From NCBI GenBank assembly GCA_002600635.1, contig CP021371.1, forward strand, positions 4,033,001 through 4,097,000: a DNA stretch of 64,000 nt, given 5' to 3'. Positions 17,618 through 26,931 of the stretch are shown here, piece after piece (position 1 is the stretch's first letter; every line of letters starts with the position of its first letter). The stretch is from Rhizobium sp. ACO-34A (GTDB taxonomy: Bacteria > Pseudomonadota > Alphaproteobacteria > Rhizobiales > Rhizobiaceae). Under the pieces are notes generated by a model. The model was not told the origin of the DNA. It saw only the letters and a program-made list of their open reading frames with translations, and searched no databases. The position numbers and the translations under genes are program-made.

Positions 17618-18696
17618 ACCGTTTTCTCCGCAAAAGGCTGGTAGTCGAAGTCGAATCCGAAGGCACGCGGGCCGGTTACGGCAAGGCCTTCAGGGCTGGT
17701 CATGATCGGGTCGGCAGGCAGAGCGATTACCGCAACACGCTGGCCGTAGCGTAGAACCTCCGTTCCGATCGCTTCCGCCGTCTCCTCATCGAGCACTGTG
17801 ATGAGATCCGGCACGCAGGCGATCCTGACACCATCCAGCCGGGCGACGGAGAACTCGTTCTGGAAGTCGATCTCCAGCCGCTGACCTTCGAACGCCCCGG
17901 CGCCGGACAGGACCGCACAACCACGAACAAAGCCGTCAGTGGTACGGCGGGACACGTCCTGAACCTTGCCGGTGAAGAGCAGAGCGCCATTCTCTGCCTC
18001 CAGAACGGAGGCGACGGGATTGGCCCCCGCCTTTCGGGCGTCCAGAACGGCGTTGCCGATACTGAGTGCGCGGCTGATGGAGTTGAGGATTGCATGGTCC
18101 TTTACCTCGCGCCCCGTGCGTGGGGCAGCACAGGTGCCGGCAATCGATCCCAGCTCGACAACCGTCTTACGGCCTATCCGCTCAACGCGGGTCGCATTCT
18201 CGGCGACAGGGATAAGCACGGCATTGTCACGGATATCGGCGATCGCGAAAGGAGTAACAGGAAGGCCACGGATCGCGAAGCTCGCCATCTGTGCCTCGGG
18301 AAAAGCCCGCCCCATCGTATCCGCATCGACCACCGGAAGGCCGAGTTCCATGCCGACGAGAAGCGCAAAAAAGGCATTCTCGCCGCCGATTTCGATCGAC
18401 ATGATCGCGTCGAACGGTTTCCCGCAGTGCTCTTCCATCAGGCGCACAGCCTTGCAGATGGCGACCGGCTCGGGAAGCCGTTCCTTGGTCACCAGCGGCG
18501 CACCCATGATGCAGACCACCGCGACGCGCGCGTCATCCGCCAGTTCCTGCGGGTCGAGCAGCGTCACTCGCCTGCCGCGCAGATAGTCCGCCTGGGCACA
18601 CATCAATTCCAGATGAGGGTGATTTCCACCCCCTGTTCCAAGTACGCCAGCGCCGATCGCCAACGCCTCCAATTCATCGAATTCGAGTTCGCGCAT
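17614..18696 (-). CDS. DUF917 family protein (S-methyl thiohydantoin desulfurase-like)
   Basis: 360 residues. The N-terminus, EALAIGAGVLGTGGGNHPHLEL, and the block IMSIEIGGENAFFALLVGMELGLP are typical of DUF917, whose characterised relatives act on S-methyl thiohydantoin. The C-terminal third contains the small beta domain with FVRGCAVLSG. It overlaps the HyuA-type gene by ATGA, so the two are likely made together and may form a heteromeric ring-opening enzyme. Substrate is inferred only from context (racemase, amidase, hydantoinase). Confidence 0.85.
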   Translation of the reverse strand: MRELEFDELEALAIGAGVLGTGGGNHPHLELMCAQADYLRGRRVTLLDPQELADDARVAVVCIMGAPLVTKERLPEPVAICKAVRLMEEHCGKPFDAIMSIEIGGENAFFALLVGMELGLPVVDADTMGRAFPEAQMASFAIRGLPVTPFAIADIRDNAVLIPVAENATRVERIGRKTVVELGSIAGTCAAPRTGREVKDHAILNSISRALSIGNAVLDARKAGANPVASVLEAENGALLFTGKVQDVSRRTTDGFVRGCAVLSGAGAFEGQRLEIDFQNEFSVARLDGVRIACVPDLITVLDEETAEAIGTEVLRYGQRVAVIALPADPIMTSPEGLAVTGPRAFGFDFDYQPFAEKTV

Positions 18697-18723
18697 GATG
18701 TTTTTCCGTTAGAAAATCTGGAT

Positions 18724-19803
18724 TTATCTGGAGACCAGCCAGGACAGCGACCCGTCCCAGGAGAAGATCGCCCTGGACCCGCGATCGGGCGGCGGTTTGA
18801 GAGCCTGCTCGTGGGCAATGATCGTGCTGCCATCATCGAGCCGCCCGACGACCTGCTGCACCGCGCCGGAGAACAGGACTTCGGTAATGGTGGCCTGGAT
18901 GGCCGGGCCAGCGACGGCACCATCGGAAGACGATGTCGAAACGGTCTCGGGGCGCACGACCACGGACACCTTCTCCCCGGCCTTGCGCTCGCCGATAACT
19001 TCGGCGCCGATGCCGTCGAATGGTTTGCCATTCACAAGCAATTGGCCACCTGCCGCGATCTCCGCGTCAATGAGGTTGGCGCCACCGACAAAATCCGCGA
19101 CAAAGCGCGTCGCGGGCCGACGATAAAGGGTCTCAGGCACATCGAACTGCTCGACCCGACCGGCGTTCATCACCGCGATACGGTCGGAGAGCGTCAGGGC
19201 CTCTTCCTGATCGTGTGTCACCGCGACGAAGGTCAGCCCCAGTTCGCGATGGATCTTCTTGAGTTCCGCCTGCATCTGCTTGCGTAGTTTCATATCCAGC
19301 GCACCGAGCGGCTCGTCGAGCAGCAGAACCGAAGGCCGGACAACGAGAGCGCGTCCGAGTGCCACGCGTTGCGCCTGCCCTCCCGAGATTTCGCTGACCC
19401 GCCGGTCGCCGAAGCCCTTGAGGTTGATGAGTTCCAACATCTCGTCAACGCGGCGTGCGATCTCCTTCTTCTCCGTCTTGCGCATTCTGAGACCGAAAGC
19501 AATGTTTTCGGCCACGGTGCGATGCGGGAACAGCGCATAGTCCTGGAACACCATGGCGGTGTCGCGCTTGTAGGGCGCCAACCCCACCACGGACTTGCCC
19601 GCGATCCGCAGGTCGCCAGTGGTCGGCTCGACAAAGCCGCTGATCATCCTGAGCAGGGTCGACTTGCCGCAACCGCTGGGTCCGAGGATGGTCACGAACT
19701 CACCATCCAGCACGTTCATGGAAACATGGCGGATCGCGACGGTGTCGCCGTAACTCTTCGTGATCGCGTCGATTTCGACGGCATTGGTGGGCTTTTCTGT
19801 CAT
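18724..19803 (-). CDS. ABC transporter ATP-binding protein, PotA/spermidine-putrescine type
   Basis: About 359 residues from the ATG at 19803, which overlaps the stop of the permease gene upstream (ATGA). Walker A is LGPSGCGKST, the signature is ISGGQAQRVALGRAL, and Walker B is LLLDEPLGALD. A C-terminal TOBE regulatory domain follows from about residue 270. It energises the importer made with the two permeases at 19800-21532 and the binding protein at 22291. PotA-like ATPases import polyamines but also opines and other amines. Confidence 0.93.
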   Translation of the reverse strand: MTEKPTNAVEIDAITKSYGDTVAIRHVSMNVLDGEFVTILGPSGCGKSTLLRMISGFVEPTTGDLRIAGKSVVGLAPYKRDTAMVFQDYALFPHRTVAENIAFGLRMRKTEKKEIARRVDEMLELINLKGFGDRRVSEISGGQAQRVALGRALVVRPSVLLLDEPLGALDMKLRKQMQAELKKIHRELGLTFVAVTHDQEEALTLSDRIAVMNAGRVEQFDVPETLYRRPATRFVADFVGGANLIDAEIAAGGQLLVNGKPFDGIGAEVIGERKAGEKVSVVVRPETVSTSSSDGAVAGPAIQATITEVLFSGAVQQVVGRLDDGSTIIAHEQALKPPPDRGSRAIFSWDGSLSWLVSR

Positions 19804-20624
19804 GCGGATGGGGCCTTGCTGGTTAGGCGCGTCTGTCGGATCACCCACAGCTGCGAGACAAGGCTCAGAAGCAGCGTGACGATGATGATCACGGACGACA
19901 GCGCGTAGACTTTCGGTGAAATCACCTGCCTCAGGGATGTCCAGATCGTGATCGGAAGCGTCTCCGTGAAGCCGGCGACAAACCAGGCAACGACGAACTC
20001 GCCGAATGCGTCGGTGAACGCAAGCATGAACACGGAGATCAGCGCAGGCCGGATCAGCGGTAGGACGATCTCGCGAAAGACGGTGAACTCGCTGGCGCCG
20101 AGGTTCATCGCTGCCTCGATGTAGCTGCGGCGAAAACCGAGGAAGCGAGAGTAGAGGATCAGCGTCGCATAGCTAGAGGTGATGGTGGTGTGGGCAAGTA
20201 TGATCGCCGGTTCTCCCACCATGTCGGGGGCGGCCCGAAGCAGGATCACGAGGCCGAGGCCGAGCACGAGCTGAGGCAGGACGACGGGTCCAAGCACCAT
20301 GCTCATCACCAGCGACTTGAAGCGGATCGGGAGCCATGCAAGCACCATGGCCGCGGGAAGCGCCAGCGCGGTCGAGAGGGCCGCGGAGATAACAGCCAGC
20401 CGAAGGCTTGTCAGCAGCGAGCCGACGAGCTTTTCGTCGCGCAGCGCCTCGGCAAACCAGCTGGTCGTGACCGCATCGAGCGGCAGGCCGGGGATCGGCT
20501 TGGCATCGAAGGCGAAGAGAATGATGACCGCGATCGGCAGATAGAGAAACAGGTAGATCAGGGCGGAATACAGGACGAGCAGAGCGTTTCCGCGCTCACC
20601 TTTCCGGGGCATCAGCCGGGCCAT
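19800..20624 (-). CDS. ABC transporter permease, PotC type
   Basis: About 274 residues from the ATG at 20624, which shares one base with the upstream permease stop (TGATG). It has six hydrophobic segments with the EAA loop EAAMNLGASEFTVFREIVLPL, the PotC/YdcV arrangement. It is one of the two pore subunits of the minus-strand importer. Confidence 0.9.
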   Translation of the reverse strand: MARLMPRKGERGNALLVLYSALIYLFLYLPIAVIILFAFDAKPIPGLPLDAVTTSWFAEALRDEKLVGSLLTSLRLAVISAALSTALALPAAMVLAWLPIRFKSLVMSMVLGPVVLPQLVLGLGLVILLRAAPDMVGEPAIILAHTTITSSYATLILYSRFLGFRRSYIEAAMNLGASEFTVFREIVLPLIRPALISVFMLAFTDAFGEFVVAWFVAGFTETLPITIWTSLRQVISPKVYALSSVIIIVTLLLSLVSQLWVIRQTRLTSKAPSA

Positions 20625-21532
20625 CACAACTTCTCCCCGCTTGCCTTGCGAAACCATTTCATCGAGACGGCGAGCAACAGGAACACCATCAGCAGCAGGA
20701 CGATGGCGATGGCGGCGCCGGCCGGCCAGTCGAGGCGACGCTGGAACTGATCCTGGATGAGCTGAGACATCATCAATTGCTTGCCACCGCCGAGCAGGGC
20801 CGGCGTCACGAACTCGCCCAGTCCGAAAATGAAGCAGAATACCGCGCCGACGATAAGGCCCGGCATCGACAGCGGCAGCGTCACCTCCCAGAAGGCGCGC
20901 AAGGGGCCGGCATTGAGATCCTTGGCCGCGGCGATCCAGTTATCCTCGATGGCATCGATCGAGGCATAGAGCGGCAGCACATAGAGCGGGAGATAGGCGT
21001 AGACGAGGCCGATGGAGGTGGCGACGGGCGAATAGAGAAGGAAGCCCAATGGATGGTCGATCAGTCCCAGCGACAGCAGCGTCTGGTTGATGACACCGTT
21101 TTCACCCAGCAGCAATCGCCAGGCGGCAACGCGCATGACGATGCTGATCCAGAAGGGCGCGATGACCGCCACCAGCAGGATGCCCTTGAGCGCCCCGGCC
21201 TTCTTCGCGATGAAATAGGCAATCGGATAGGCGAGCACGGCGCAGGCAATCGTCACGAACGCCGCCGTCTGGACGGAAAGTGCAAGTGCCCGCCAGATGG
21301 CTCCGTTGGTGAAAACGGCGATGTAGTTGGCGAAGGTGAAGTCCGGAACCATCCGGTAGCTTTTCGTCCGCCAGAAACTGATGACCAGCAGCAGGATCAC
21401 GGGAACCACAAAGAAGAGGCACTGCCAGAGCATGAGTGGCGCAAGCCCCGCCACTGCGAACAACCGGCTACGCCGGGCGCCTTGTTGCGCGGCCGCCGAA
21501 GCCGTGTTGCCGATTGCCTCTCCCGACGCCAT
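20624..21532 (-). CDS. ABC transporter permease, PotB type
   Basis: About 302 residues. I take the ATG at 21532, which overlaps the racemase stop by one base (TGATG); the longer open frame upstream is shadow coding of that gene. It has an N-terminal membrane segment, a long periplasmic loop, and the EAA loop AAKDLNAGPLRAFWEVTLPL, matching PotB/YdcU. It is translationally linked on both sides, which supports a single polycistronic operon from 23424 down to 16082. Confidence 0.9.
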   Translation of the reverse strand: MASGEAIGNTASAAAQQGARRSRLFAVAGLAPLMLWQCLFFVVPVILLLVISFWRTKSYRMVPDFTFANYIAVFTNGAIWRALALSVQTAAFVTIACAVLAYPIAYFIAKKAGALKGILLVAVIAPFWISIVMRVAAWRLLLGENGVINQTLLSLGLIDHPLGFLLYSPVATSIGLVYAYLPLYVLPLYASIDAIEDNWIAAAKDLNAGPLRAFWEVTLPLSMPGLIVGAVFCFIFGLGEFVTPALLGGGKQLMMSQLIQDQFQRRLDWPAGAAIAIVLLLMVFLLLAVSMKWFRKASGEKL

Positions 21533-22263
21533 CACGCGAACCTGTATTCGTTGCGCGCAAAAGCCGGCTTCGGATAGGCGAGCTTGGAATGGCTGAGCCC
21601 GGTGGCGACCATGGCGCGGGCGAAATGAAGGGCGACCTTGCCGGGATCGATCACGGGAACATAGACCCCGAAGCGCACCTTGAGCGCTTCCTCGATCGTC
21701 AGCGCCATATCGAAGCCGGTGCCGGTGCATCCCATGACGAAGGCTTCCGCACCGTCGCGCTCCACGCTGTCGATGCATTCGGCAATGATATGCTCGATAT
21801 GGCTTTCATTGAGATCCATCACGCTCGCATCCGCCGAGCGGACGGACGCAAGATTGGCGGAAAGCCCGTAATGGCTCACGGTTCGCCTGATCAGTGAGAA
21901 GAAGGGCTTCTCAGTGATCACGACAGTGAAGCGCGTCGACAGCATCGCCGCCATGTGCAGCGAGGCCTCGCCTTCGCCGACGATTGGAATGGACACGAGT
22001 TCACGCGCCCCGACAAGGCCCGGATCGGTGAAGCAGGCGATCGTGCAGGCATCGACTCCGTCTGCTTCCGCTTCCTTCGCCAGCCTCATGACTTCCGGTG
22101 CGGCCAGCGTGGAGTCGAAGCCGCATTCGATCGATGAGGTACCGCGCTGAAGCGGCACCGCAGAAATCGTCACGCCGTCACCGGCGAAGGAGCGGTATTC
22201 CTTCTCGGCCTTGCCGACCAGTTCATCACTGTCGAGTACCGGTACGATGACACGGATATGCAT
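21532..22263 (-). CDS. Aspartate/glutamate/hydantoin racemase family protein
   Basis: 243 residues with the two catalytic cysteines expected for this cofactor-free racemase fold: Cys77 in TIACFTDPG and Cys179 in VMGCTGTG. The N-terminus MHIRVIVPVLDSDEL resembles hydantoin racemases of the HyuE type. It lies between the binding protein and the permeases of an operon that also encodes a hydantoinase-like and a DUF917 protein, so racemisation of a hydantoin or of an amino-acid intermediate is a reasonable inference. The substrate is not proven by the sequence. Confidence 0.85.
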   Translation of the reverse strand: MHIRVIVPVLDSDELVGKAEKEYRSFAGDGVTISAVPLQRGTSSIECGFDSTLAAPEVMRLAKEAEADGVDACTIACFTDPGLVGARELVSIPIVGEGEASLHMAAMLSTRFTVVITEKPFFSLIRRTVSHYGLSANLASVRSADASVMDLNESHIEHIIAECIDSVERDGAEAFVMGCTGTGFDMALTIEEALKVRFGVYVPVIDPGKVALHFARAMVATGLSHSKLAYPKPAFARNEYRFA

Positions 22264-22290
22264 GGGTTTATCCTTTCAAGCCGGTGGCAA

Positions 22291-23424
22291 TCAGGCGGTC
22301 TTGAAGGTCTGCCAGGCGTCAGCCCAGGCCATGTCGTCAACCGGTGCCTGGCTCATCCCGCAATTGGAGACCCATTCCTCCATCATGTCGAGGCCGAGTG
22401 CCTTGACCTGATCGGCAGTCAGGAGATCCTTGACCTTCGCATTGGTCACCGCAAACTTGTCGGCACCCCAGGCCATCTGCTTCATCGCCTTGGCGCTGGT
22501 CATGTAGTTGACATAGGCGAGCGCGGAAGCGAGATGTTCTGTGCCACGGACGATCTGCAGCGTCTCCATCCACATCGCCCCACCCTGCTTCGGGATGACG
22601 AGATCGACATTGGCGCCGGCGAGCCGCGCGGTGGTGCGGACGTTGTCACTCGAAGAGCCCCATACCATCCATGCCTCGCGGTTCGCGAGGTCGGTCTTCA
22701 CCGTACCCATGTCGCTCTGCAGGGCGTGCATATTGGGCCGGAACGCGATCATCTTGTCGAGGATCTTCTGAAGATCGTCACCGGTCGCGGTTTCCGGGTT
22801 TTTCATGCCGAGCCACTGGCCGGCCATCCACAGATAGAGTTCCGGCCAGTCGATGATTTCGACGCGGTTCTTGAGGCCTGCGTCCCAGGCCAGTTCGCAA
22901 TCGCTTGCGGCTTCGGCCGAAATCTTGTCCGGCCAGTAGACGAAGCCGTTGACGCCGAACCGGGTCGGGATTGCGTAGACCTGATTGTCAAACATGGTCT
23001 CCGGACGGTTGCGGAACATCGGGATTGTCTCGTCCAGCGACGAAAGCTGTGCCGTGTCGATCGGCAGCGTCAGGCCAGCCTCGGCAAACTTCGAGGTCCA
23101 GACGGCATCCGGGTTGATCACGTCGAACTTGACGGTTCCGGCCTGGACAAGGCTCAGCTGTGCGCCGTTGCTCTCGGCTTCCTTGACGTTGAGCTCGATG
23201 CCCGTCAGCTCGGTAAAGCCCTTCATCAATTCGGGATCGTCATAGCCTGCCCATGCAAGCACATTGAGAGGCCCCGTCAGCTTCTGCTCGTTTGCGAAGG
23301 CCGGCTTGGCGAAATCGACCTGTGATGCGACGGCTGCAAACATCGCCGCATTGGCGCCATGGCGAAGCAGGTCGCGACGCGAGAGTTGGAAGGACTTACC
23401 CATGTTCTTGGTATCGGTCGACAT
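22291..23424 (-). CDS. ABC transporter substrate-binding protein, PotD type, Tat-exported
   Basis: 377 residues. The ATG at 23424 has AAGGGA seven bases upstream. The N-terminus contains SRRDLLRHG followed by a hydrophobic stretch ending PAFANEQ, a clear twin-arginine signal. The mature domain begins LNVLAWAGYDDPEL, the typical PotD/extracellular family 1 opening. It is the first gene of the minus-strand operon and supplies ligand to the PotABC-like importer. The gap between it and the LuxR-type regulator holds a perfect palindrome. Confidence 0.92.
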   Translation of the reverse strand: MSTDTKNMGKSFQLSRRDLLRHGANAAMFAAVASQVDFAKPAFANEQKLTGPLNVLAWAGYDDPELMKGFTELTGIELNVKEAESNGAQLSLVQAGTVKFDVINPDAVWTSKFAEAGLTLPIDTAQLSSLDETIPMFRNRPETMFDNQVYAIPTRFGVNGFVYWPDKISAEAASDCELAWDAGLKNRVEIIDWPELYLWMAGQWLGMKNPETATGDDLQKILDKMIAFRPNMHALQSDMGTVKTDLANREAWMVWGSSSDNVRTTARLAGANVDLVIPKQGGAMWMETLQIVRGTEHLASALAYVNYMTSAKAMKQMAWGADKFAVTNAKVKDLLTADQVKALGLDMMEEWVSNCGMSQAPVDDMAWADAWQTFKTA

Positions 23425-23519
23425 TGCACGTTCCCTTCATCTGGCTGCCTTGCGGGCAGGCCTTTTTTGATTAGAAATCTTGCAGAAACAATAGAAGAAT
23501 GCTCTTTCCCGGCGCCATA

Positions 23520-23533
23520 GTGACTGCAGTCAC
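23520..23533. promoter_or_regulatory. 14-bp perfect palindrome GTGACTGCAGTCAC, candidate LuxR-type operator
   Basis: The palindrome lies in the 203-base gap between the divergent binding-protein and LuxR-type regulator genes. Ten of its fourteen bases (GTGACTGCAG) recur at 24690-24699 before the amidase gene. Both positions fit binding by the adjacent regulator. Confidence 0.55.
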
Positions 23534-23627
23534 CGTGAGTCTGCCTGAAACGGCAGGCTTTTCTCCGAATGCCTTGGAGGCACGAAAATTGCATGTCGAT
23601 CACCTGAGGTATCAACAGGTCACTCGA

Positions 23628-24653
23628 ATGCCAAACACTCCAACACTCGCGACAGCCTTCCCCGTCGGCTTCGGCTCGCTTATGGCCCAGGCTCTGCGCG
23701 ACATGGGAAAGCCGGAGTTCTACGAAAGCATGGTGGAGCTCGTCAGGCAGATGATCCCCTGCGATTTCTGGATCATCGCCCGCTACGACGCGCGCAGCAA
23801 ACCGCTGATCATTTCCGAAAACGGCATGAACGTGAATGCGAAGACGCTCTATTCGAACAGGCTCTGGCAGCGGGATCCGCTTCCGCAGCATGCCGGGAGA
23901 CGCGATACGCGTGCGATCAGCCTGCGTGAACTGCGCCGCGACGGCGCGCTCGATACCGTCTATGCCCGTTACCTCGACAGGACACTCGGCATTCAGGACG
24001 AACTTGCCCTGCTGTTCCCGATCAGCGGCGGCAGCTTCCTCGCCCTTTGCCTCGATCGCCAGCAGGAGGCTTTCACGGACCAGGAGCTGGCGCTTGCACG
24101 CGAGTTGCAGACCATCCTGGTGGAGATGCACCATCAACATGTCCTGCGCGCAATCGACAGGCAGGTCTCGCTGTTCCTTCATGACAGCGGCGTTGGCAAG
24201 CCGGAAATCATGATCCTCAGCGCCAACAACACGGTGCTCTACAAGTCCGATACGTGGTCACACGCCGCGACCCAGGCTTTCGAGCGGGACCCGTTGCCAA
24301 GCGAGATCGGATGCGGCGATATAGCTGCGACCGGTGGACGCGACGGCTGGTCGCTGACCCGAATGCGGGACGGCTCCCGCGACGCGATTCTGGCCGGAGC
24401 AGACGTCTATCTCCTGCGCCGCAACGCGGCCGATGTCGGCGACCGGGTAGCGGAATTTGCGCGTCTGCATCAGTTGACGGAGCGGCAGCAGCAGATCCTT
24501 GTCCTGTCGCTGCAGGGGCATCCGAACGCATCGATTGCCGAAAAACTCGGCATTACCGTTGGCGGCGTGAAGAACCACAAGCTGCGGCTTTACGAAAAGC
24601 TGGACATTACCAGTGAGCGCGAAATGATGTCCGCGATCCTCTGCCATCTTTGA
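23628..24653 (+). CDS. LuxR family transcriptional regulator
   Basis: About 341 residues from the ATG at 23628; the frame is open from 23499 and the true start is uncertain. The C-terminal 65 residues form the LuxR/GerE helix-turn-helix: LTERQQQILVLSLQGHPN, ASIAEKLGITVGGVKNHKLRLYEKL. The N-terminal 250 residues show no autoinducer-binding signature I recognise and may be a GAF-like sensor for the substrate. It stands between the hydantoin-type operon and the amidase gene, with matching palindromic motifs on both sides. Confidence 0.88.
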   Translation: MPNTPTLATAFPVGFGSLMAQALRDMGKPEFYESMVELVRQMIPCDFWIIARYDARSKPLIISENGMNVNAKTLYSNRLWQRDPLPQHAGRRDTRAISLRELRRDGALDTVYARYLDRTLGIQDELALLFPISGGSFLALCLDRQQEAFTDQELALARELQTILVEMHHQHVLRAIDRQVSLFLHDSGVGKPEIMILSANNTVLYKSDTWSHAATQAFERDPLPSEIGCGDIAATGGRDGWSLTRMRDGSRDAILAGADVYLLRRNAADVGDRVAEFARLHQLTERQQQILVLSLQGHPNASIAEKLGITVGGVKNHKLRLYEKLDITSEREMMSAILCHL

Positions 24654-24689
24654 AAAGGCCATTACGCCTGCCCGGTGCTAAAACCGGTG

Positions 24690-24701
24690 GTGACTGCAGC
24701 C
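24690..24701. promoter_or_regulatory. Half-palindrome copy of the GTGACTGCAG motif before the amidase gene
   Basis: GTGACTGCAGCC at 24690-24701 repeats the first ten bases of the perfect palindrome at 23520. It lies 60 bases before the amidase start. It may recruit the LuxR-type regulator, but one match alone could be chance. Confidence 0.35.
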
Positions 24702-24761
24702 ATTATTGCCACTGAACAGTCCTCATGCTGTCCTGCCCCACGTTTTCAGGGAGCAGCAAGC

Positions 24762-26102
24762 ATGACGTCCACGCCGATCGATACCGCCTTTCTATCCGTC
24801 GGAGACCTTGCCGATGGCTATCGATCCGGCGCTTTCACGCCGCTGGATGTGTGCCGTCAGGCTCAGGAACGACTGGCGCTGCTGGAACCAAAGCTCAACG
24901 CCTTCATCGATCCCATGACGAATGACGTGATGGAGCAGGCAGCGCGCGCCACGCGCGAACTTGCCAGCGGCGTCGACCGGGGGCCGCTCCACGGGGTACC
25001 TGTCGCCATCAAGGATATCATCGACGTCGCGGGAACCGAGACCGGCTACGCAACCAGGGCAGTGCGGCCGAAGCTTGCCACGGCCGACGCGGAATGCATC
25101 CGACGCCTGAGAGACACCGGAGCGATCATCTTCGGCAAGACCAACCTTCTCGAATTCGCGGCCGGCGTTGCACACCCCGACTTCGGCCAGACCAACAATC
25201 CCCACGACACGCATCTCACCGCGGGCGGGTCCAGTGGCGGATCCGCGGCAGCCGTCGCTGCCGGCATCGTGCCACTCGCCCTTGGCACGGACACCGGTGG
25301 ATCCGTACGCGCACCGGCCTCCTATTGCGGCATCGCCGGCTTCAAGCCGGGTTTCGGAACACTTCCGCTGGATGGGGTCTATCCCCTGTCGCCCTCGCTC
25401 GACCATCTCGGCATTCTCGCGCGAAGCAGCGAAGACGCAGCGGTTGCGTTTGCGGTCATCGGCGCGAGAAAATCAAACAGCAGCCCGACAATATCGCCGG
25501 ATCAGTTACGGCTCGGGATTGTTACCAACCAATGGAACCACCCGGCCATCCGGCCGGATGTTCGCCTTGCCCTTGACGTCACGCTTGGGGTTCTGGAACG
25601 CGCCGGAATGCGCGTCGTGGACGTCGAGCTGCCCTCTCCTGAGCTGATGGCCAAATCCCTTCTCGACATCCTTATGCCGGAGGCGGCTCTCGTCCATCGA
25701 CAAACGCTTGCCTGGAACCCGGACGGTTACGCTAAAGGAACGCATGACCTCCTTCTCGCAGGGCTCACCTTGCCGGCGATTGACTATGTCGATGCAAAGC
25801 ACCACCAGAATCTCTGGCGGGGACAACTCTCCAGCCTGTTCGAGACGACAGATGCGATCCTCGCGCCGACCGTCCCGTTTGTCGCTCCCGGAACGGACCC
25901 TGCCCTCTCGACAGAGGGCGATGACGAGATCATCTCATTAACGCATGCCAATCTCACCGGCGCGCCCAGCATCTCGATCAAATGCGGACTGGCGAATACA
26001 ATGCCGGTAGGGCTGCAGATTACAGGCCCCTTGGGATCAGAGGAAGAATTGCTGGCGATAGCGATTTATCTGGAAGAGCTGCTGAAGTCTGTTCTGGTAT
26101 AG
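24762..26102 (+). CDS. Amidase signature family protein
   Basis: About 446 residues from ATG 24762, preceded by AGGGAG. The Ser-cisSer-Lys triad is visible: Lys84 in VPVAIKD, Ser158 in GGSSGGS, and Ser181 in DTGGSVR. The C-terminal ITGPLGSEEELL block fits the family. Amidases of this group release ammonia or an amine from amides or carbamoyl amino acids. Next to hydantoin-type ring-opening genes, an N-carbamoyl-amino-acid or related linear amide is a plausible substrate (inference). Confidence 0.92.
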   Translation: MTSTPIDTAFLSVGDLADGYRSGAFTPLDVCRQAQERLALLEPKLNAFIDPMTNDVMEQAARATRELASGVDRGPLHGVPVAIKDIIDVAGTETGYATRAVRPKLATADAECIRRLRDTGAIIFGKTNLLEFAAGVAHPDFGQTNNPHDTHLTAGGSSGGSAAAVAAGIVPLALGTDTGGSVRAPASYCGIAGFKPGFGTLPLDGVYPLSPSLDHLGILARSSEDAAVAFAVIGARKSNSSPTISPDQLRLGIVTNQWNHPAIRPDVRLALDVTLGVLERAGMRVVDVELPSPELMAKSLLDILMPEAALVHRQTLAWNPDGYAKGTHDLLLAGLTLPAIDYVDAKHHQNLWRGQLSSLFETTDAILAPTVPFVAPGTDPALSTEGDDEIISLTHANLTGAPSISIKCGLANTMPVGLQITGPLGSEEELLAIAIYLEELLKSVLV

Positions 26103-26146
26103 AGATCCTGAAAATCGACCCCGAACAAAATGGCTGAAAACCGCTG

Positions 26147-26177
26147 GGTACGGCGAGTTCTCTTCACTCGCCGTACC
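26147..26177. terminator. 12-bp perfect hairpin between convergent genes
   Basis: GGTACGGCGAGT (26147-26158) and ACTCGCCGTACC (26166-26177) pair exactly around a 7-base loop, in the gap between the plus-strand amidase and the minus-strand permease. There is no long T run on either side, so termination may be only partial. Confidence 0.55.
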
Positions 26178-26244
26178 GTCGGATTTCAATTTGCCGATGA
26201 TGATGCGTTGCGACTCGGTCCTCGAAACTCTTGGGACCGGTTAC

Positions 26245-26919
26245 CTAGAGCCTCAGCTTTCGCAGGAAGCGCTGCTCGTAGGCGGTGATGATCCGGGTGG
26301 CAAGCAGTGAGATCGCCAGATAGATCAACGCCGTTGCGGTCAGGATTTCGACGGGCCGTGCGGTGGCATCCGCAATCATCTGCCCCTGATACATGAGGTC
26401 GGCCATGCCGACTGCCGAAACCAGGGCGCTTTCCTTGAACAAGGTGACGCAGTTCGACAGAAGTGTCGGCACGGACTTCATGATGGTCTGTGGCAGGATC
26501 ACATAAGGCAGGCTGACACGTGCCGGCAGGCCGAGCGCGATGCAGGCATCGCGCTGCTCCCCGCCGATCGCCTTCAGCGCCGCCCTGAAGCTCTCGCTGG
26601 AGATCGCTCCCATATAGAGGCTGAGGGTCAGGATGGTGGAAACCTCATTGCCGAGATCCACACCCAGCAATGCCGGCAGGCAGAAGAAGAACCAGAAGAG
26701 CTGGATCAGCACCGGCGTACCGCGAAAGATTTCCACGTAAGCACGTGCCACCCCGGCAACGAACGTGTTGCCGAACTGCCTTGCCAGGCTGACGCTGAAG
26801 CCGAGCAGAAGTCCGATCAGCAGACCGAACACGGTGAAATAGAGCGTATTCCCGAGACCCTTCAGCAATGCGCCGCGGTAGTCGTAAAGGAAACTGAGCG
26901 AGGTCGAAAAGTCGATCAT
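26245..26919 (-). CDS. Amino acid ABC transporter permease, HisM/GlnP type (first)
   Basis: About 224 residues. ATG 26919 has AAGGAG eight bases upstream; a GTG two codons earlier is too close to that site. The sequence shows the polar amino acid permease pattern: FTVFGLLIGLLLGF near the N-terminus, then EIFRGTPVLIQLFWFFF and an EAA loop ALGLPARVSLPYVILPQ. It pairs with the neighbouring permease, 13 bases upstream on the minus strand, to form the transmembrane channel of an amino acid or opine importer. Confidence 0.92.
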   Translation of the reverse strand: MIDFSTSLSFLYDYRGALLKGLGNTLYFTVFGLLIGLLLGFSVSLARQFGNTFVAGVARAYVEIFRGTPVLIQLFWFFFCLPALLGVDLGNEVSTILTLSLYMGAISSESFRAALKAIGGEQRDACIALGLPARVSLPYVILPQTIMKSVPTLLSNCVTLFKESALVSAVGMADLMYQGQMIADATARPVEILTATALIYLAISLLATRIITAYEQRFLRKLRL

Positions 26920-26931
26920 GGCCACCGCTCC

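Noticed and set aside
23541-23566. CTGCC...GGCAG followed by TTTT as an attenuator before the LuxR-type gene
   Set aside because: Only five base pairs and a short T run; too weak to call.
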